The notes under the pieces: model-generated | What the model saw: only the letters and a program-made list of their open reading frames with translations | The model's database searches: none | Told to the model about the DNA's origin: nothing | Made by a program: the position numbers and the translations under genes | NCBI RefSeq assembly: GCF_002157735.2 | Contig: NZ_AP018689.1 | Span: forward strand, 1,769,619-1,833,618 | Direction: 5' to 3' | Length of the DNA: 64,000 nt | Source of the DNA: Vibrio aphrogenes | Lineage (GTDB): Bacteria > Pseudomonadota > Gammaproteobacteria > Enterobacterales > Vibrionaceae | Shown: piece after piece, positions 9,392 through 17,651 of the stretch | Layout: each line of letters begins with the position of its first letter | How positions within the stretch are numbered: the first letter of the stretch is position 1

Positions 9392-10282
9392 ATGAAAATC
9401 GCGATTATCGGCATCGGAGCCATTGGAGCGCTCTGGGCATATAAATTACAGCAAGCTGGCCACCAAGTGCTTACCATGACACGTGATAAATCGCCAACTC
9501 AATTACAAATTCAGCTTGATGATAATCCAATTCAAACTTTTTCAGCCAATGCGTTATCTCAATTAACAACCTGCGATGTTATCCTGATTACCGTTAAATC
9601 AACGCAAGTTAATCAAGCCATCGCGCCTTTATATTCCTTCATCACCGCACAAACACCACTGATTTTTTTGCACAATGGCATGGGCGCATTGGATACGTTG
9701 GGTAAACAGTGGCAACAGCATTGCCTTTACCTAGCCACCACCACCCAAGCGGCTTTTAAACCCTCATCCCAGCAAGTCAAACATACCGGTCATGGCCTGA
9801 CTCTCATTGGTCGTTATCAGGCTCACCAGCCCGCCTTGTCGCAACACTTGCTCTCTCAGCTCAACTTAGCCTTACCTAGCGTGATTTGGGATGATAATAT
9901 TCAAGCGGCTTTATGGAAAAAACTGGCCGTCAACTGTGTGATCAATCCAAGTACCGCCTATTATCACTGCAAAAATGGTGCGTTAACCCAAGAGCAATAT
10001 CACGCTCAATTACACGCACTGATTCAAGAGTGCCATCAAGTAATGCAATTAGCAGGACCAGCCTTTCCCTTAGATGAATTACAACAATATATATATCAAG
10101 TCATTGAAGCGACGGCGGATAATTATTCCTCAATGTATCAAGATATCCAGCACCAACGTCCAACCGAGATCGATTTTATTACTGGGTTCTTACTCAAAAA
10201 AGCCAAGCAATATGATCTCCATTTGCCAACTCATAGTGCGCTGTATCAACAAATTAAGAAATTAGAAAACGATTATTCTTAA
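9392..10282 (+). CDS. panE: PanE-type 2-dehydropantoate 2-reductase
   Basis: NADPH-dependent reductase making pantoate for coenzyme A synthesis. 296 residues. Rossmann motif GIGAIG at 7-12, HNGMG near 94-98, and the catalytic Lys176 in LWKKLAVNCVINP, the same position as in E. coli PanE. ATG at 9392 starts directly at the Rossmann strand; an upstream in-frame ATG at 9314 lies inside the ompK terminator and is rejected. Monocistronic. Confidence 0.9.
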   Translation: MKIAIIGIGAIGALWAYKLQQAGHQVLTMTRDKSPTQLQIQLDDNPIQTFSANALSQLTTCDVILITVKSTQVNQAIAPLYSFITAQTPLIFLHNGMGALDTLGKQWQQHCLYLATTTQAAFKPSSQQVKHTGHGLTLIGRYQAHQPALSQHLLSQLNLALPSVIWDDNIQAALWKKLAVNCVINPSTAYYHCKNGALTQEQYHAQLHALIQECHQVMQLAGPAFPLDELQQYIYQVIEATADNYSSMYQDIQHQRPTEIDFITGFLLKKAKQYDLHLPTHSALYQQIKKLENDYS

Positions 10283-10367
10283 ACTTCATTTTTGATAACG
10301 TTTCCGCTCTGTTTAATTTCCTCTATACTCCCTTTCCCAACCCTTGATGTTTTGTAAAAGGCTGAAT

Positions 10368-11600
10368 ATGTTATTAACTCCATCCCATTTTGATAGCGAA
10401 AGTGTCCGTCGTCAGTTTCCAGCCTTAAATAGTGATTTCCCTTTGGTCTACTTGGATAGCGCGGCAACCACTCAAAAGCCGCAATGCGTGATTGATGCCA
10501 TCAACCATTATTATGCAAGCCATAATGCCAATGTACATCGTGGTAGCCATAGCTTAACCGCTCAAGCCACCAGCCAGTTTGAACAAGCACGTCAATGCGT
10601 ACAAGATTTCATTGGGGCCAACTCAACTAAGGAAATCATTTGGACTCGTGGAGCAACCGAAGCGATCAACCTAGTGGCTCAAACTTATGCACGGCAAAAC
10701 CTTAAGCCCGGTGATGAGATTTTAGTCGGTGAAATGGAACATCATGCCAATATCGTGCCGTGGCAAATCGTGGCGCAACAAACTGGAGCCATTGTCGTCA
10801 AAGTGCCTATGACCCAGGACTGTCAATGGGACATGGCGGCTTATCAAACTTTGCTTAATGAAAAAACCAAAATCGTGGCAGCGGCACACATGACCAATGT
10901 CACCGCGACTCGTCAACCAATTGAAGCCATCATCAAGCTTGCCCATCAAGCCGGTGCGATTGTTTTGATTGATGGTGCACAAGGGATCGTGCATGAGAAA
11001 GTAGCCGTTCAGGCATTAGATTGTGACTTTTACATTTTCTCCGGCCATAAATTGTATGCGCCAACCGGTATCGGTGTGCTGTATGGCAAACAAGCTTTGC
11101 TCGAAGCGATGCCCGTCTGGCACGGCGGTGGTAAAATGGTGGAAAAAGTCAGCTTTGAACACACCTCTTTCACCGGCTTGCCTGGTAAATTTGAAGCTGG
11201 TACTCCCAATGTAGCCGGTGCGATTGCACTGAGCGCAGCCATTCGCTGGCTCAATGATTTCGATCCACAGCAAGTGGCAGCGTATTATCATCAGCTCCAT
11301 CAACAACTGGTTTCAGGTTTGCAAAGTATCGAGGGTGTGCAACTGATTGGCTTACAGCCCAACGCCAGTGTGGTGAGTTTTATTGTGGAATTAGAGGGTG
11401 AAATTATCCACCACAATGATATTGCGACGTTACTGGATCAACAAAATATCGCTGTCCGTTCCGGGCATCATTGTGCTCACCCCTTCATGGATGCGTTAGG
11501 CATTAACGGCACCGTACGTGTCTCGCTGGGAATATACAACAATGCGCACGATATCGATGCCTTCTTAAGCGCATTGAATAAAGCGCTCGATTTACTTTAA
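10368..11600 (+). CDS. csdA: CsdA, class V cysteine desulfurase
   Basis: PLP enzyme taking sulfur from cysteine as a persulfide for CsdE. 410 residues. PLP lysine K228 in FSGHKLYAPTG, catalytic Cys369 in RSGHHCAHP, aspartate in IDGAQG. SufS is similar, but no suf genes are near, whereas csdE and tcdA lie just beyond the accessory island, matching the csd cluster. ATG at 10368 after AAAAGG is preferred over a TTG at 10344. csdE is convergent here, and 2.9 kb of foreign-looking DNA separates the two partners. Confidence 0.92.
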   Translation: MLLTPSHFDSESVRRQFPALNSDFPLVYLDSAATTQKPQCVIDAINHYYASHNANVHRGSHSLTAQATSQFEQARQCVQDFIGANSTKEIIWTRGATEAINLVAQTYARQNLKPGDEILVGEMEHHANIVPWQIVAQQTGAIVVKVPMTQDCQWDMAAYQTLLNEKTKIVAAAHMTNVTATRQPIEAIIKLAHQAGAIVLIDGAQGIVHEKVAVQALDCDFYIFSGHKLYAPTGIGVLYGKQALLEAMPVWHGGGKMVEKVSFEHTSFTGLPGKFEAGTPNVAGAIALSAAIRWLNDFDPQQVAAYYHQLHQQLVSGLQSIEGVQLIGLQPNASVVSFIVELEGEIIHHNDIATLLDQQNIAVRSGHHCAHPFMDALGINGTVRVSLGIYNNAHDIDAFLSALNKALDLL

Positions 11601-12155
11601 CCCAACGCTTTCATTGATTGATAACAAGTAAGGTTATTCAGAACAAAAAGCTTAGTAAGAAGAATTAAGGTACTAAGAAAAATTAAGCTCGACGCATTAG
11701 CTGAATTAGTTTGAATGCAATCTGTCAGTTTCGTTTCCTCAGTGTGACTAGATCTGACCGGTTGCCCTAAGTCGGTTCAGCCCCAAAATGCGTTAGCCAG
11801 TAGCCTTGCAACGGCTACAATGATTTTCTTTTTCCATATATTTCCTCATGCTATATGTTGCTAATCCCGCATAGCTTGAAATTAGAATAATTGGGTTTTG
11901 AGTTAGAAAGCTAAATACGCATGAATCTGAAATATGGCTCTGGTTTTTGGTTAGTTTTAGGTACTGAGTAAATTCACAGTTCTTTATCACGAATTGGCTT
12001 TGGTGAACTATACGGATTATTTCCGCATTTTATGCTGAGTAAATATGAGATAAATCCTAATTTATGAATAAATTTAGTAATTTAACTGGTTGAATGAAAA
12101 AACGAATGGAATGATAGATGGAAAGACTATATGGATTTTTTCCGTCTATTAAATT
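11601..12155. other. Left flank of the accessory island, no convincing gene
   Basis: About 550 bases of AT-rich sequence with many in-frame stops. A 65-codon minus-strand frame (11793-11990) has no recognisable domain. GCGTTAGCC at 11791-11798 resembles an integron cassette junction, and sequence before it faintly resembles the 3' side of a VCR, but I cannot pair a 5' half. Two similar stretches near 12006-12035 and 12124-12152 (ctatacggattatttccg / ctatatggattttttccg) form an imperfect direct repeat. Probably decayed cassette DNA. Confidence 0.35.
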
Positions 12156-12162
12156 GTTAGGC
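12156..12162 (+). other. Cassette core site GTTAGGC (possible attC/attI junction)
   Basis: GTTAGGC fits the integron core GTTRRRY exactly and lies 41 bases before the protease start, the usual distance from junction to gene in Vibrio cassettes. No well-paired attC stem is visible to its left, so this may be a degenerate attC or the scar of integration at a non-att site. Confidence 0.45.
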
Positions 12163-12202
12163 TTCAGTCATATTTTCTCTCAAGTTAAATAAGGTCAGGC
12201 AA

Positions 12203-13120
12203 GTGCATAGAGTTGTCATTACAGAAAAAAACACAGAACTAAAAAACCTTGAACTCAAATGGGGGCGTCCTGCGTTTACAGCAGATGACGGGTTAGGTTC
12301 CTTAGATAATTTATATCAAGCTAGTGATGCGATTGTTTCTATTGCAGGTTACTTTGATGGTAAGTTGAAAAGCATAGGCAGTGGGATTATCGTGGGACCA
12401 GGGCTAGTACTTACTGCCTCTCATGTGTTTGACGAATTTCCGAGAACGGGATCTGGTCCTGTTTTACTTTCATTTTTGCCAGAGAATAAAGCTCGAGCTT
12501 GGTTACCTACTTCGACAGTTACTTGTTCCGGACCTAGCTCATACAGTCCATGGGATCCTAATTCAAAAAAAGTATCCGATCTTACTATAGTGTCATGCAA
12601 CCTTAACTCAGAAGCTCATGTTGAGTATCCATTATCACTAGTACCGATGGAACTATGTCTTCCATTAATAGGGACAAGGTTATGGGCAGTTGGCTTTCGA
12701 GATGGCGAAATTGGAGAGGACGTTGCTTCGGTGAGCCCCCTGCTTGCTTCAGGACTAGTTACAAACTGCTTCCCCCATGGTAGAGGCGAAAGAATGCCAT
12801 CGCCATGTGTTGAAGTTGATATGGAAACTTTAGGGGGGATGAGTGGTGGTCCCGTTTTTAATGAAGAAGGGCACGTTGTGGGGATAGTTTCATCATCATT
12901 TGAAGGTGGTCCTTCATACGTCACTCTTGTTTGGGACGCATTAAGGCTTTCAGTTGAAGGCTTACCTAGTGAGATTTGGAAAGGAAACTATGCTGGAATT
13001 CTTGAGGGCATGGAGCAAGGTATAGTAAGGGTTAGAGGGAAGTTTAAGGCTGACTCAGAGAGAAATATAACGCTGACATTATCTGATAATGAAATGGAAC
13101 ATTTGATGGAAAATGGATAA
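12203..13120 (+). CDS. Trypsin-like serine protease, cytoplasmic, cassette-borne
   Basis: Predicted chymotrypsin-fold serine protease, 305 residues. Triad: His74 in VLTASH, Asp126 in SDLTIV, Ser214 in GGMSGGPVF. There is no signal peptide or membrane segment, so it should act in the cytoplasm, unlike DegP/DegS types. The C-terminal 60 residues after the protease fold match nothing I know. Start is GTG at 12203 after AAGGTCAGG. The stop TAA forms the first bases of an attC, as in gene cassettes. Its substrate is unknown. Trypsin-like domains occur in bacterial conflict systems, so a defence role is possible, but this is inference. Confidence 0.8.
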   Translation: MHRVVITEKNTELKNLELKWGRPAFTADDGLGSLDNLYQASDAIVSIAGYFDGKLKSIGSGIIVGPGLVLTASHVFDEFPRTGSGPVLLSFLPENKARAWLPTSTVTCSGPSSYSPWDPNSKKVSDLTIVSCNLNSEAHVEYPLSLVPMELCLPLIGTRLWAVGFRDGEIGEDVASVSPLLASGLVTNCFPHGRGERMPSPCVEVDMETLGGMSGGPVFNEEGHVVGIVSSSFEGGPSYVTLVWDALRLSVEGLPSEIWKGNYAGILEGMEQGIVRVRGKFKADSERNITLTLSDNEMEHLMENG

Positions 13121-13250
13121 CGCAGATTACAAGCATTTAAGAGTGATTCCCAACGCTTGGAATTTTTCATTCCATCGTCGGGCTTCGTGTTTATGGTGGT
13201 CTGGTTAAGTTTCGTAGTAGCGTTGCTCACACCTTAATGCGGCGTTATAT
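13117..13250 (+). repeat. Intact VCR-like integron attC site
   Basis: About 134 bases. Outer arms TAACGC (13118-13123) and GCGTTA (13242-13247) pair perfectly. Next, GCATTTAAGAGTGA pairs imperfectly with TCACACCTTAATGC, and CAACGCT pairs with AGCGTTG, giving the staggered stem typical of attC. The order AACGCTTGG, ATTCC, GCGTTGC, CCTTAATGCGGCGTTA follows the V. cholerae VCR layout. This is the site at which an integron integrase would cut between two cassettes. Confidence 0.9.
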
Positions 13251-13283
13251 GCTTTATGGAGCAATGAATAATGAGAAATATAA

Positions 13284-14324
13284 ATGACAGAAAAAACAAG
13301 TGAAAGTACAGTTCAGGTTCAACATATACAAGGAAACGTCAGTTCATCAATTAGTGGTAACGTCAACCGAACGTTAGCTTCGCGTCCCATGATTCTAATT
13401 GGTACGATGTTGATAGTAGTATCAACGTTTTCACTTTTTGGTCTAGGCTCAATTCGTGAAATTTCTCAATTTCATCAACTAATGGGTATTGGACTAACAG
13501 CTTTAGGTGTCGCATTGGTTGTTTTTGACGAGTTGTTCGTAAAAAACTCAACATCGTCTCTATCTACCAATCGAATGATGCAACGAAAGCTAGCTCAACT
13601 TGAGATTGAAATTGCTAAAGAAAAAAGCAGAACAAATGAAGAAAGTATTTCAGCAGAAGATTATAAAAACGTATTAAATGAAGTTAAATCAGATGTAAAT
13701 GAGAAACTGACATCAGATTTAATTAGCAGTTTTAAAGCTGAAGTTAATTCGTATGACGCTTTCGAGCAGACACAGAAGGCAAGCTATCAGTTTAGAGCGC
13801 GTGTAGAAAGTGAAATTCGAACGTTATCTAGTCGAGCAAATGTTAATTTGTTCATTGGTAGTGTGACGACAGTTTTAGGAATTAGCGTACTCGCATACAT
13901 GTTAGTCGTTGGTGGCTTTGTATATGATGCAGATAATTCTATGACTGGCAATATATTAACGGATTACATTTTATACTACATACCAAGACTTTCAGTTGTT
14001 CTATTTATTGAAGTATTTTCATACTTTTTCCTTCGTTTATATCGTGCAAACCTGAACGATATGAAGTACTTTCAGAACGAACTTACTAACATAGAGAGTA
14101 AGTTGACCGCCTTAAATATAGCAGTACATGGTGACGATAATGCTTTAAAAGCAAAGGTGGTTGAAAGCCTGTTAGCGACAGAACGCAATTTTGTGCTTAA
14201 AAAAGGTGAAACAACCATTGATTTAGAAGTAAGTAAAATGGAGGCTCAAAAGTCAGCTGAAACCACAAGAATACTTCAGACTGCACTCAAAGAAACACGT
14301 ACGCTTTTAAGATCACGTAAGTAA
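13284..14324 (+). CDS. Unknown four-TM protein with coiled coils, cassette-borne
   Basis: 346 residues, family not recognised. Seen: a Gly/Ser/Val-rich N-terminus (HIQGNVSSSISGNV, 14-27), TM helices at about 35-53 and 65-83, a charged coiled coil at about 97-185, TM helices at about 187-211 and 228-250, and a second helical, charged tail to the end (KYFQNELTNIESKLTALNIA at 261-280). Both charged regions are probably cytoplasmic. ATG at 13284 lies 34 bases after the attC junction; the stop again starts an attC-like sequence. Cassette genes are often phage-defence or toxin-antitoxin genes; nothing here proves either. Confidence 0.75.
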   Translation: MTEKTSESTVQVQHIQGNVSSSISGNVNRTLASRPMILIGTMLIVVSTFSLFGLGSIREISQFHQLMGIGLTALGVALVVFDELFVKNSTSSLSTNRMMQRKLAQLEIEIAKEKSRTNEESISAEDYKNVLNEVKSDVNEKLTSDLISSFKAEVNSYDAFEQTQKASYQFRARVESEIRTLSSRANVNLFIGSVTTVLGISVLAYMLVVGGFVYDADNSMTGNILTDYILYYIPRLSVVLFIEVFSYFFLRLYRANLNDMKYFQNELTNIESKLTALNIAVHGDDNALKAKVVESLLATERNFVLKKGETTIDLEVSKMEAQKSAETTRILQTALKETRTLLRSRK

Positions 14325-14352
14325 CGCATATAGCAAACGTTCAAGGCTTCAA
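14321..14352 (+). repeat. Truncated attC at the right end of the island
   Basis: The gene stop runs into GTAACGCATATAGCAAACG and TTCAAGG, which resembles the 5' arm of a VCR (TAAC...AAACG..TCAAG). No matching 3' arm GCGTTAC follows before csdE, so the site looks cut. It marks the right edge of the cassette DNA. Confidence 0.55.
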
Positions 14353-14504
14353 CATACTTTTCCTAATCTGACAGAACCTTTTTAGAGCATCAGGTCTAAC
14401 AAGGTTTTGTCCAATTGTGAGTTACGATACCAGCAGGCCGACTTTGTACGATCTAGTCGTGACTAACTAGTGGATGTGTAAGATCGAGTATGAGTTACGA
14501 CGCA

Positions 14505-14927
14505 TTAACCCTTAGCTTGGGCCGCTTGTTTAATTTGTTCCACAATCGCTTTAAGCCCATTGCCACGGGATGGGCTTAAATGATTAATTAAACCTAATTG
14601 ATCAAAATAGGCTTGCTCATCAAATTCACAAATCGCTTGAGTCGACTGCCCTTCAAAGGCCGCAAGTACCAATGCAATTAAACCGCGCACAATTCTCGCA
14701 TCAGAATCGGCTTGAAAGTGCCACTGCATGCCATCAAATTCCGACACCAACCACACCTTACTTTCACAACCGGAGACCAATAATTGCTCCTGCTTTAAGG
14801 CTTCACCCATTTTCGGCAGTTGTTTCCCCCACATGATCACCTGACGATAACGCTCCTCCCAGCTTGTAAAGCTAGACATTGTCTCGATGATAGTTTGCGC
14901 TGTGATGGTATTACCAAATGGATGCAT
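14505..14927 (-). CDS. csdE: CsdE, sulfur acceptor protein
   Basis: SufE-like sulfur acceptor for CsdA, 140 residues. Acceptor cysteine Cys54 in VSGCESKVWL; RIVRGLIALVL and LSPSRGNGL are family signatures. It passes sulfur on in the TcdA-linked pathway. The N-terminus HPFGNTITA matches E. coli CsdE. Lies convergent to csdA across the accessory island and upstream of nothing in its own direction, followed on the same strand by the island. Confidence 0.9.
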   Translation of the reverse strand: MHPFGNTITAQTIIETMSSFTSWEERYRQVIMWGKQLPKMGEALKQEQLLVSGCESKVWLVSEFDGMQWHFQADSDARIVRGLIALVLAAFEGQSTQAICEFDEQAYFDQLGLINHLSPSRGNGLKAIVEQIKQAAQAKG

Positions 14928-14951
14928 AAATTCAATCTCGTATTAAAAGTA

Positions 14952-15065
14952 CCGTCATTCCAAAAGTGAGGCATAAACGGTTTAGAATCTCCTACACCAC
15001 TTTGAGTATCAATAAGAGGTAGGAGATCCTGAACTGCGCTTGTTCATCGCTTTTCAGGGTGACGG
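14952..15065. repeat. Dispersed hairpin element, copy 1
   Basis: Ends are inverted (CCGTCATTC ... GGGTGACGG). Internal signature GGAGATCCTGAACTGCGC followed by CGCTTTTCAGGGTGA folds on itself. Related copies are at 48759-48876 and, in part, 43535-43580. Looks like a non-coding REP/MITE-type element; no ORF. Confidence 0.75.
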
Positions 15066-15162
15066 ATAAATATTGTTTTTTATGATTAGGTTCAATTTCC
15101 CTAGCGCTTTAGCTCTTTCAAGCCACGAGCAGCAAAGCGCCCAAGCTTATGAGTTACGCGCC

Positions 15163-15225
15163 CTAGGAACTAGGAACTAGGAACTAGGAACTAGGAACTA
15201 GGAACTAGGAACTAGGAACTAGGAA
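15163..15225. repeat. Tandem heptamer, 9 x ctaggaa
   Basis: Nine perfect contiguous copies of a 7-base unit, followed by ctag. The array overlaps the last codons of tcdA and contains its stop codon. Confidence 0.98.
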
Positions 15226-16030
15226 CTAGCTTATACTTCTGAATCAACTTCTCAACAATACGTGAAACTGCAACAAACCCAAAGGTCGCTGTCACGACCG
15301 TTGCCGCACCAAACCCACTCGCACAATCCATTCTCTTCGGCCCTTCTGCCGTCGCTTTTACGCCACACACTGAACCATCCGCTTGCGGATATTTAAGTTG
15401 TTCAGTTGAAAATACGCAATCGATGCCAAATTTACGTTGCGGATTTTTACTAAAGTTATGATGACGACGTAAGGTGTCTTTTAACTTTTTCGCTAAAGGG
15501 TCTTGAATCGTTTTGGTTAAATCGGCAATTTGAATTTGGGTTGGATCAGTTTGTCCCCCCGCTCCGCCGGTCGTGATCACTTTGATTTTATTACTGCGAC
15601 AATAGGCTAATAAGGCGGCTTTCGGCTTAATGCTATCAATGGCATCCAACACGTAATCAAACTCTTTGCTGATGTACTCGCGCACATTGTCAGGGGTAAT
15701 AAAATCATCAATCAAATTGACCTTACAGTCTGGATTGATTAGCGCAACACGTTCGGCCATCACTTCAATTTTGCTTTGTCCGACCGTACCGTTTAAGGCA
15801 TGAATTTGACGGTTGATATTGGTCACGCACACATCATCCATATCGATTAAGGTTAACTCACCGATCCCGGTACGTGCTAACGCCTCAACGGCCCATGAGC
15901 CCACGCCACCGATCCCAACGACACACACGTGAGCTGAACGTAATATATCGACTTCATTATGACCATATAAGCGACGGGTGCCACCAAAGCGTTGATCATA
16001 ATTGTCTGATGCTGGGGGAAGTGTTTTCAT
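15212..16030 (-). CDS. tcdA: TcdA (CsdL), tRNA threonylcarbamoyladenosine dehydratase
   Basis: E1/ThiF-like enzyme that uses ATP to cyclise t6A37 of tRNA to ct6A. 272 residues. Nucleotide-binding GIGGVGSWA near 39-47, MDDVCVTNINRQ, DAIDSIKPKAAL and GGAGGQTDPT are TcdA signatures; a hydrophobic stretch near the C-terminus probably touches the membrane. The last five residues (LVPSS) and the TAG stop are encoded by the 7-bp repeat array, so the true ancestral C-terminus has been replaced. It works with CsdA and CsdE, both close by. Confidence 0.94.
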   Translation of the reverse strand: MKTLPPASDNYDQRFGGTRRLYGHNEVDILRSAHVCVVGIGGVGSWAVEALARTGIGELTLIDMDDVCVTNINRQIHALNGTVGQSKIEVMAERVALINPDCKVNLIDDFITPDNVREYISKEFDYVLDAIDSIKPKAALLAYCRSNKIKVITTGGAGGQTDPTQIQIADLTKTIQDPLAKKLKDTLRRHHNFSKNPQRKFGIDCVFSTEQLKYPQADGSVCGVKATAEGPKRMDCASGFGAATVVTATFGFVAVSRIVEKLIQKYKLVPSS

Positions 16031-16084
16031 GAAAAGCCTTATTTACCGCAAAATCAAAAGAGGCGCATTATAGTAGATTAGGCC

Positions 16085-16208
16085 TCTAGTTCCTAGTTGC
16101 TAGGCTTGCTTCGCTGCTAGAAAGAGCAAAACCCTTCTCGAACCAACTAGCCACGAGATATGCTTTTACTTCTTCTAGAAACTAGGGACCAGGAACTAGG
16201 AGCTAGGG
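16085..16208. repeat. Degenerate heptamer repeats between mltA and tcdA
   Basis: Left part has ctagttcctagttgctagg; right part has ctagggaccaggaactagg followed by agctaggg. The two are roughly inverted to each other and use the same 7-base spacing as the perfect arrays. Could fold as a terminator-like structure for mltA. Confidence 0.6.
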
Positions 16209-16224
16209 ATCTACGCTCTTAAAT

Positions 16225-17379
16225 CTAATTCCCCGGTATCTGTAATGGTGGCGCTGTTAAATCTAACTTCCACACTCGGCCAAAGTGGCGATAGTGACCC
16301 GCAGCAATCCCAGCTCGTGCCCCCATGCCATGATACAAATCTAAATGACCACCTTTCACTGCGCCGCCGGTATCTAACACAATCAGCAACTTCAACACAT
16401 GAACGCCTGTCCATTTACCATGGGCATCCAATAATGGGACTTCAGCAAGAATGGGGGTTCCCATTGGAAAGAGGCTACGATCAGCGGCAACTGAAGCCAT
16501 TGGCAATAGTGGAATGCCAGCAGACCCCACCACTTCAGCGCCGGGTTGATGTTGAAAGAACACATAAGATGGGTTTTGCTCAAGCAATTCTTTGACTGTA
16601 GCAGGATCATTTTCGGCCACCCACTCTTTAATCGCTTTCATCGACATGTCTTCTTTCGCAACCAAACCTCGCTCAATCAAGATACGGCCAATACTGACAT
16701 AAGGTTGATTATTTTTTCCGGCATAAGCGAAATAGTCGAGCTCATCATTATCGGCATAATGAACAAAGCCGCTGCCTTGAACTTCCATTAAAAATGGATC
16801 GATCCGATTGGAAGCATAACCTAGCTCTAACCCTTTACCTTTGAGCGCACCATCATAAATTTGAGCTCGGGTCGGGCAAACAGAGCCACATTCCGGCTTG
16901 GCATAAACTGGGTATTTGAATAAATGATCTGGGGTATGTCGCATTTCAATCACTGGCGAGAAATAGCCGGTAAATAAAATATTACCTTTTTTATCCGCTC
17001 CTGCCAGTTGCTCAACATTGACCCCATATTTGGCTAATTCTTGAGGATCGCCGCTTTCTTGAGCCCAGACATTTAATTGTGCGTATAAATTTTGATATTT
17101 GGCTTTTAAAGAGGGTGACTTCATTTCTACTTTTTTCGCTTGAGCGGCAAAAGTTTCAAAATCTCGAGGAGCTTCACTTTCAATCTGATCAGTACGCTCC
17201 AAGGTTGTTTCTAACTTACCATCCAGATATTGCTGACCTCGTTCGGTAGGCTGAGCACAACCAAATAAAATTAATACCGAGGCACACGTCAGCGTACGAG
17301 TCAAAAATGGCTTTACTGACTGAGAAGGAAAAGAGCAAATTGAGGCAGGTAAAGCGAGAAAATTAAACACAAAAATCAT
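16225..17379 (-). CDS. mltA: MltA, membrane-bound lytic murein transglycosylase A
   Basis: Outer-membrane lipoprotein that cleaves peptidoglycan glycan strands to 1,6-anhydro products. Lipobox LFGC, then QPTERGQQYLDGK as in MltA. Core motifs: TGYFSPVIEMRHT, LMEVQGSGFV, and the catalytic Asp in VLDTGGAVKGGHLDLYHG. The start is unsure: the ATG at 17379 gives a long 41-residue leader and has no ribosome site; a TTG at 17304 would give a normal short signal peptide. Divergent from argA. Confidence 0.9.
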   Translation of the reverse strand: MIFVFNFLALPASICSFPSQSVKPFLTRTLTCASVLILFGCAQPTERGQQYLDGKLETTLERTDQIESEAPRDFETFAAQAKKVEMKSPSLKAKYQNLYAQLNVWAQESGDPQELAKYGVNVEQLAGADKKGNILFTGYFSPVIEMRHTPDHLFKYPVYAKPECGSVCPTRAQIYDGALKGKGLELGYASNRIDPFLMEVQGSGFVHYADNDELDYFAYAGKNNQPYVSIGRILIERGLVAKEDMSMKAIKEWVAENDPATVKELLEQNPSYVFFQHQPGAEVVGSAGIPLLPMASVAADRSLFPMGTPILAEVPLLDAHGKWTGVHVLKLLIVLDTGGAVKGGHLDLYHGMGARAGIAAGHYRHFGRVWKLDLTAPPLQIPGN

Positions 17380-17586
17380 CCAATAACAAAAATAACAACA
17401 GGAGGCAGAATGACAAAAATAGGCTTGTCACACAAGTAATAAACAATGCTTTGATACAAATTAGCGTTACAGTCCAGCCGACCACAATAGCGAAATAAAA
17501 AGCCAGTTTGTCAGGGGGTCAACAAAATATCCCGCCATTGTTTTTTAAACGCTCATAATGAACTGACTAAAAAACCATTGCTAATG

Positions 17587-17604
17587 ATTGAATTTTTAGT
17601 CATT
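17587..17604. promoter_or_regulatory. ArgR box upstream of argA
   Basis: TGAATTTTTAGTCA differs at one position from the ARG-box core TGAATWWWWATTCA. It lies about 50 bases before the argA start, where arginine-loaded ArgR would repress. A second, weaker box may follow but is not clear. Confidence 0.65.
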
Positions 17605-17651
17605 ATTTTAACATAAAAACCCATATAAATTTATTCCAAGGAAAGGATATT

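Noticed and set aside
11631..11798. A further degenerate attC before the protease cassette
   Set aside because: GCGTTAGCC and parts of a VCR-like 3' side are present, but I could not pair a 5' arm; left as a note only.
11793..11990. 65-codon minus-strand gene in the accessory island
   Set aside because: No domain, no clear ribosome site, unlike its neighbours; probably chance in AT-rich DNA.
14325..14504. Complete attC after the membrane-protein gene
   Set aside because: Only the 5' arm fits; no GCGTTAC partner before csdE.
16245..16595. 116-codon plus-strand frame over mltA
   Set aside because: Antisense shadow of a well-supported gene.
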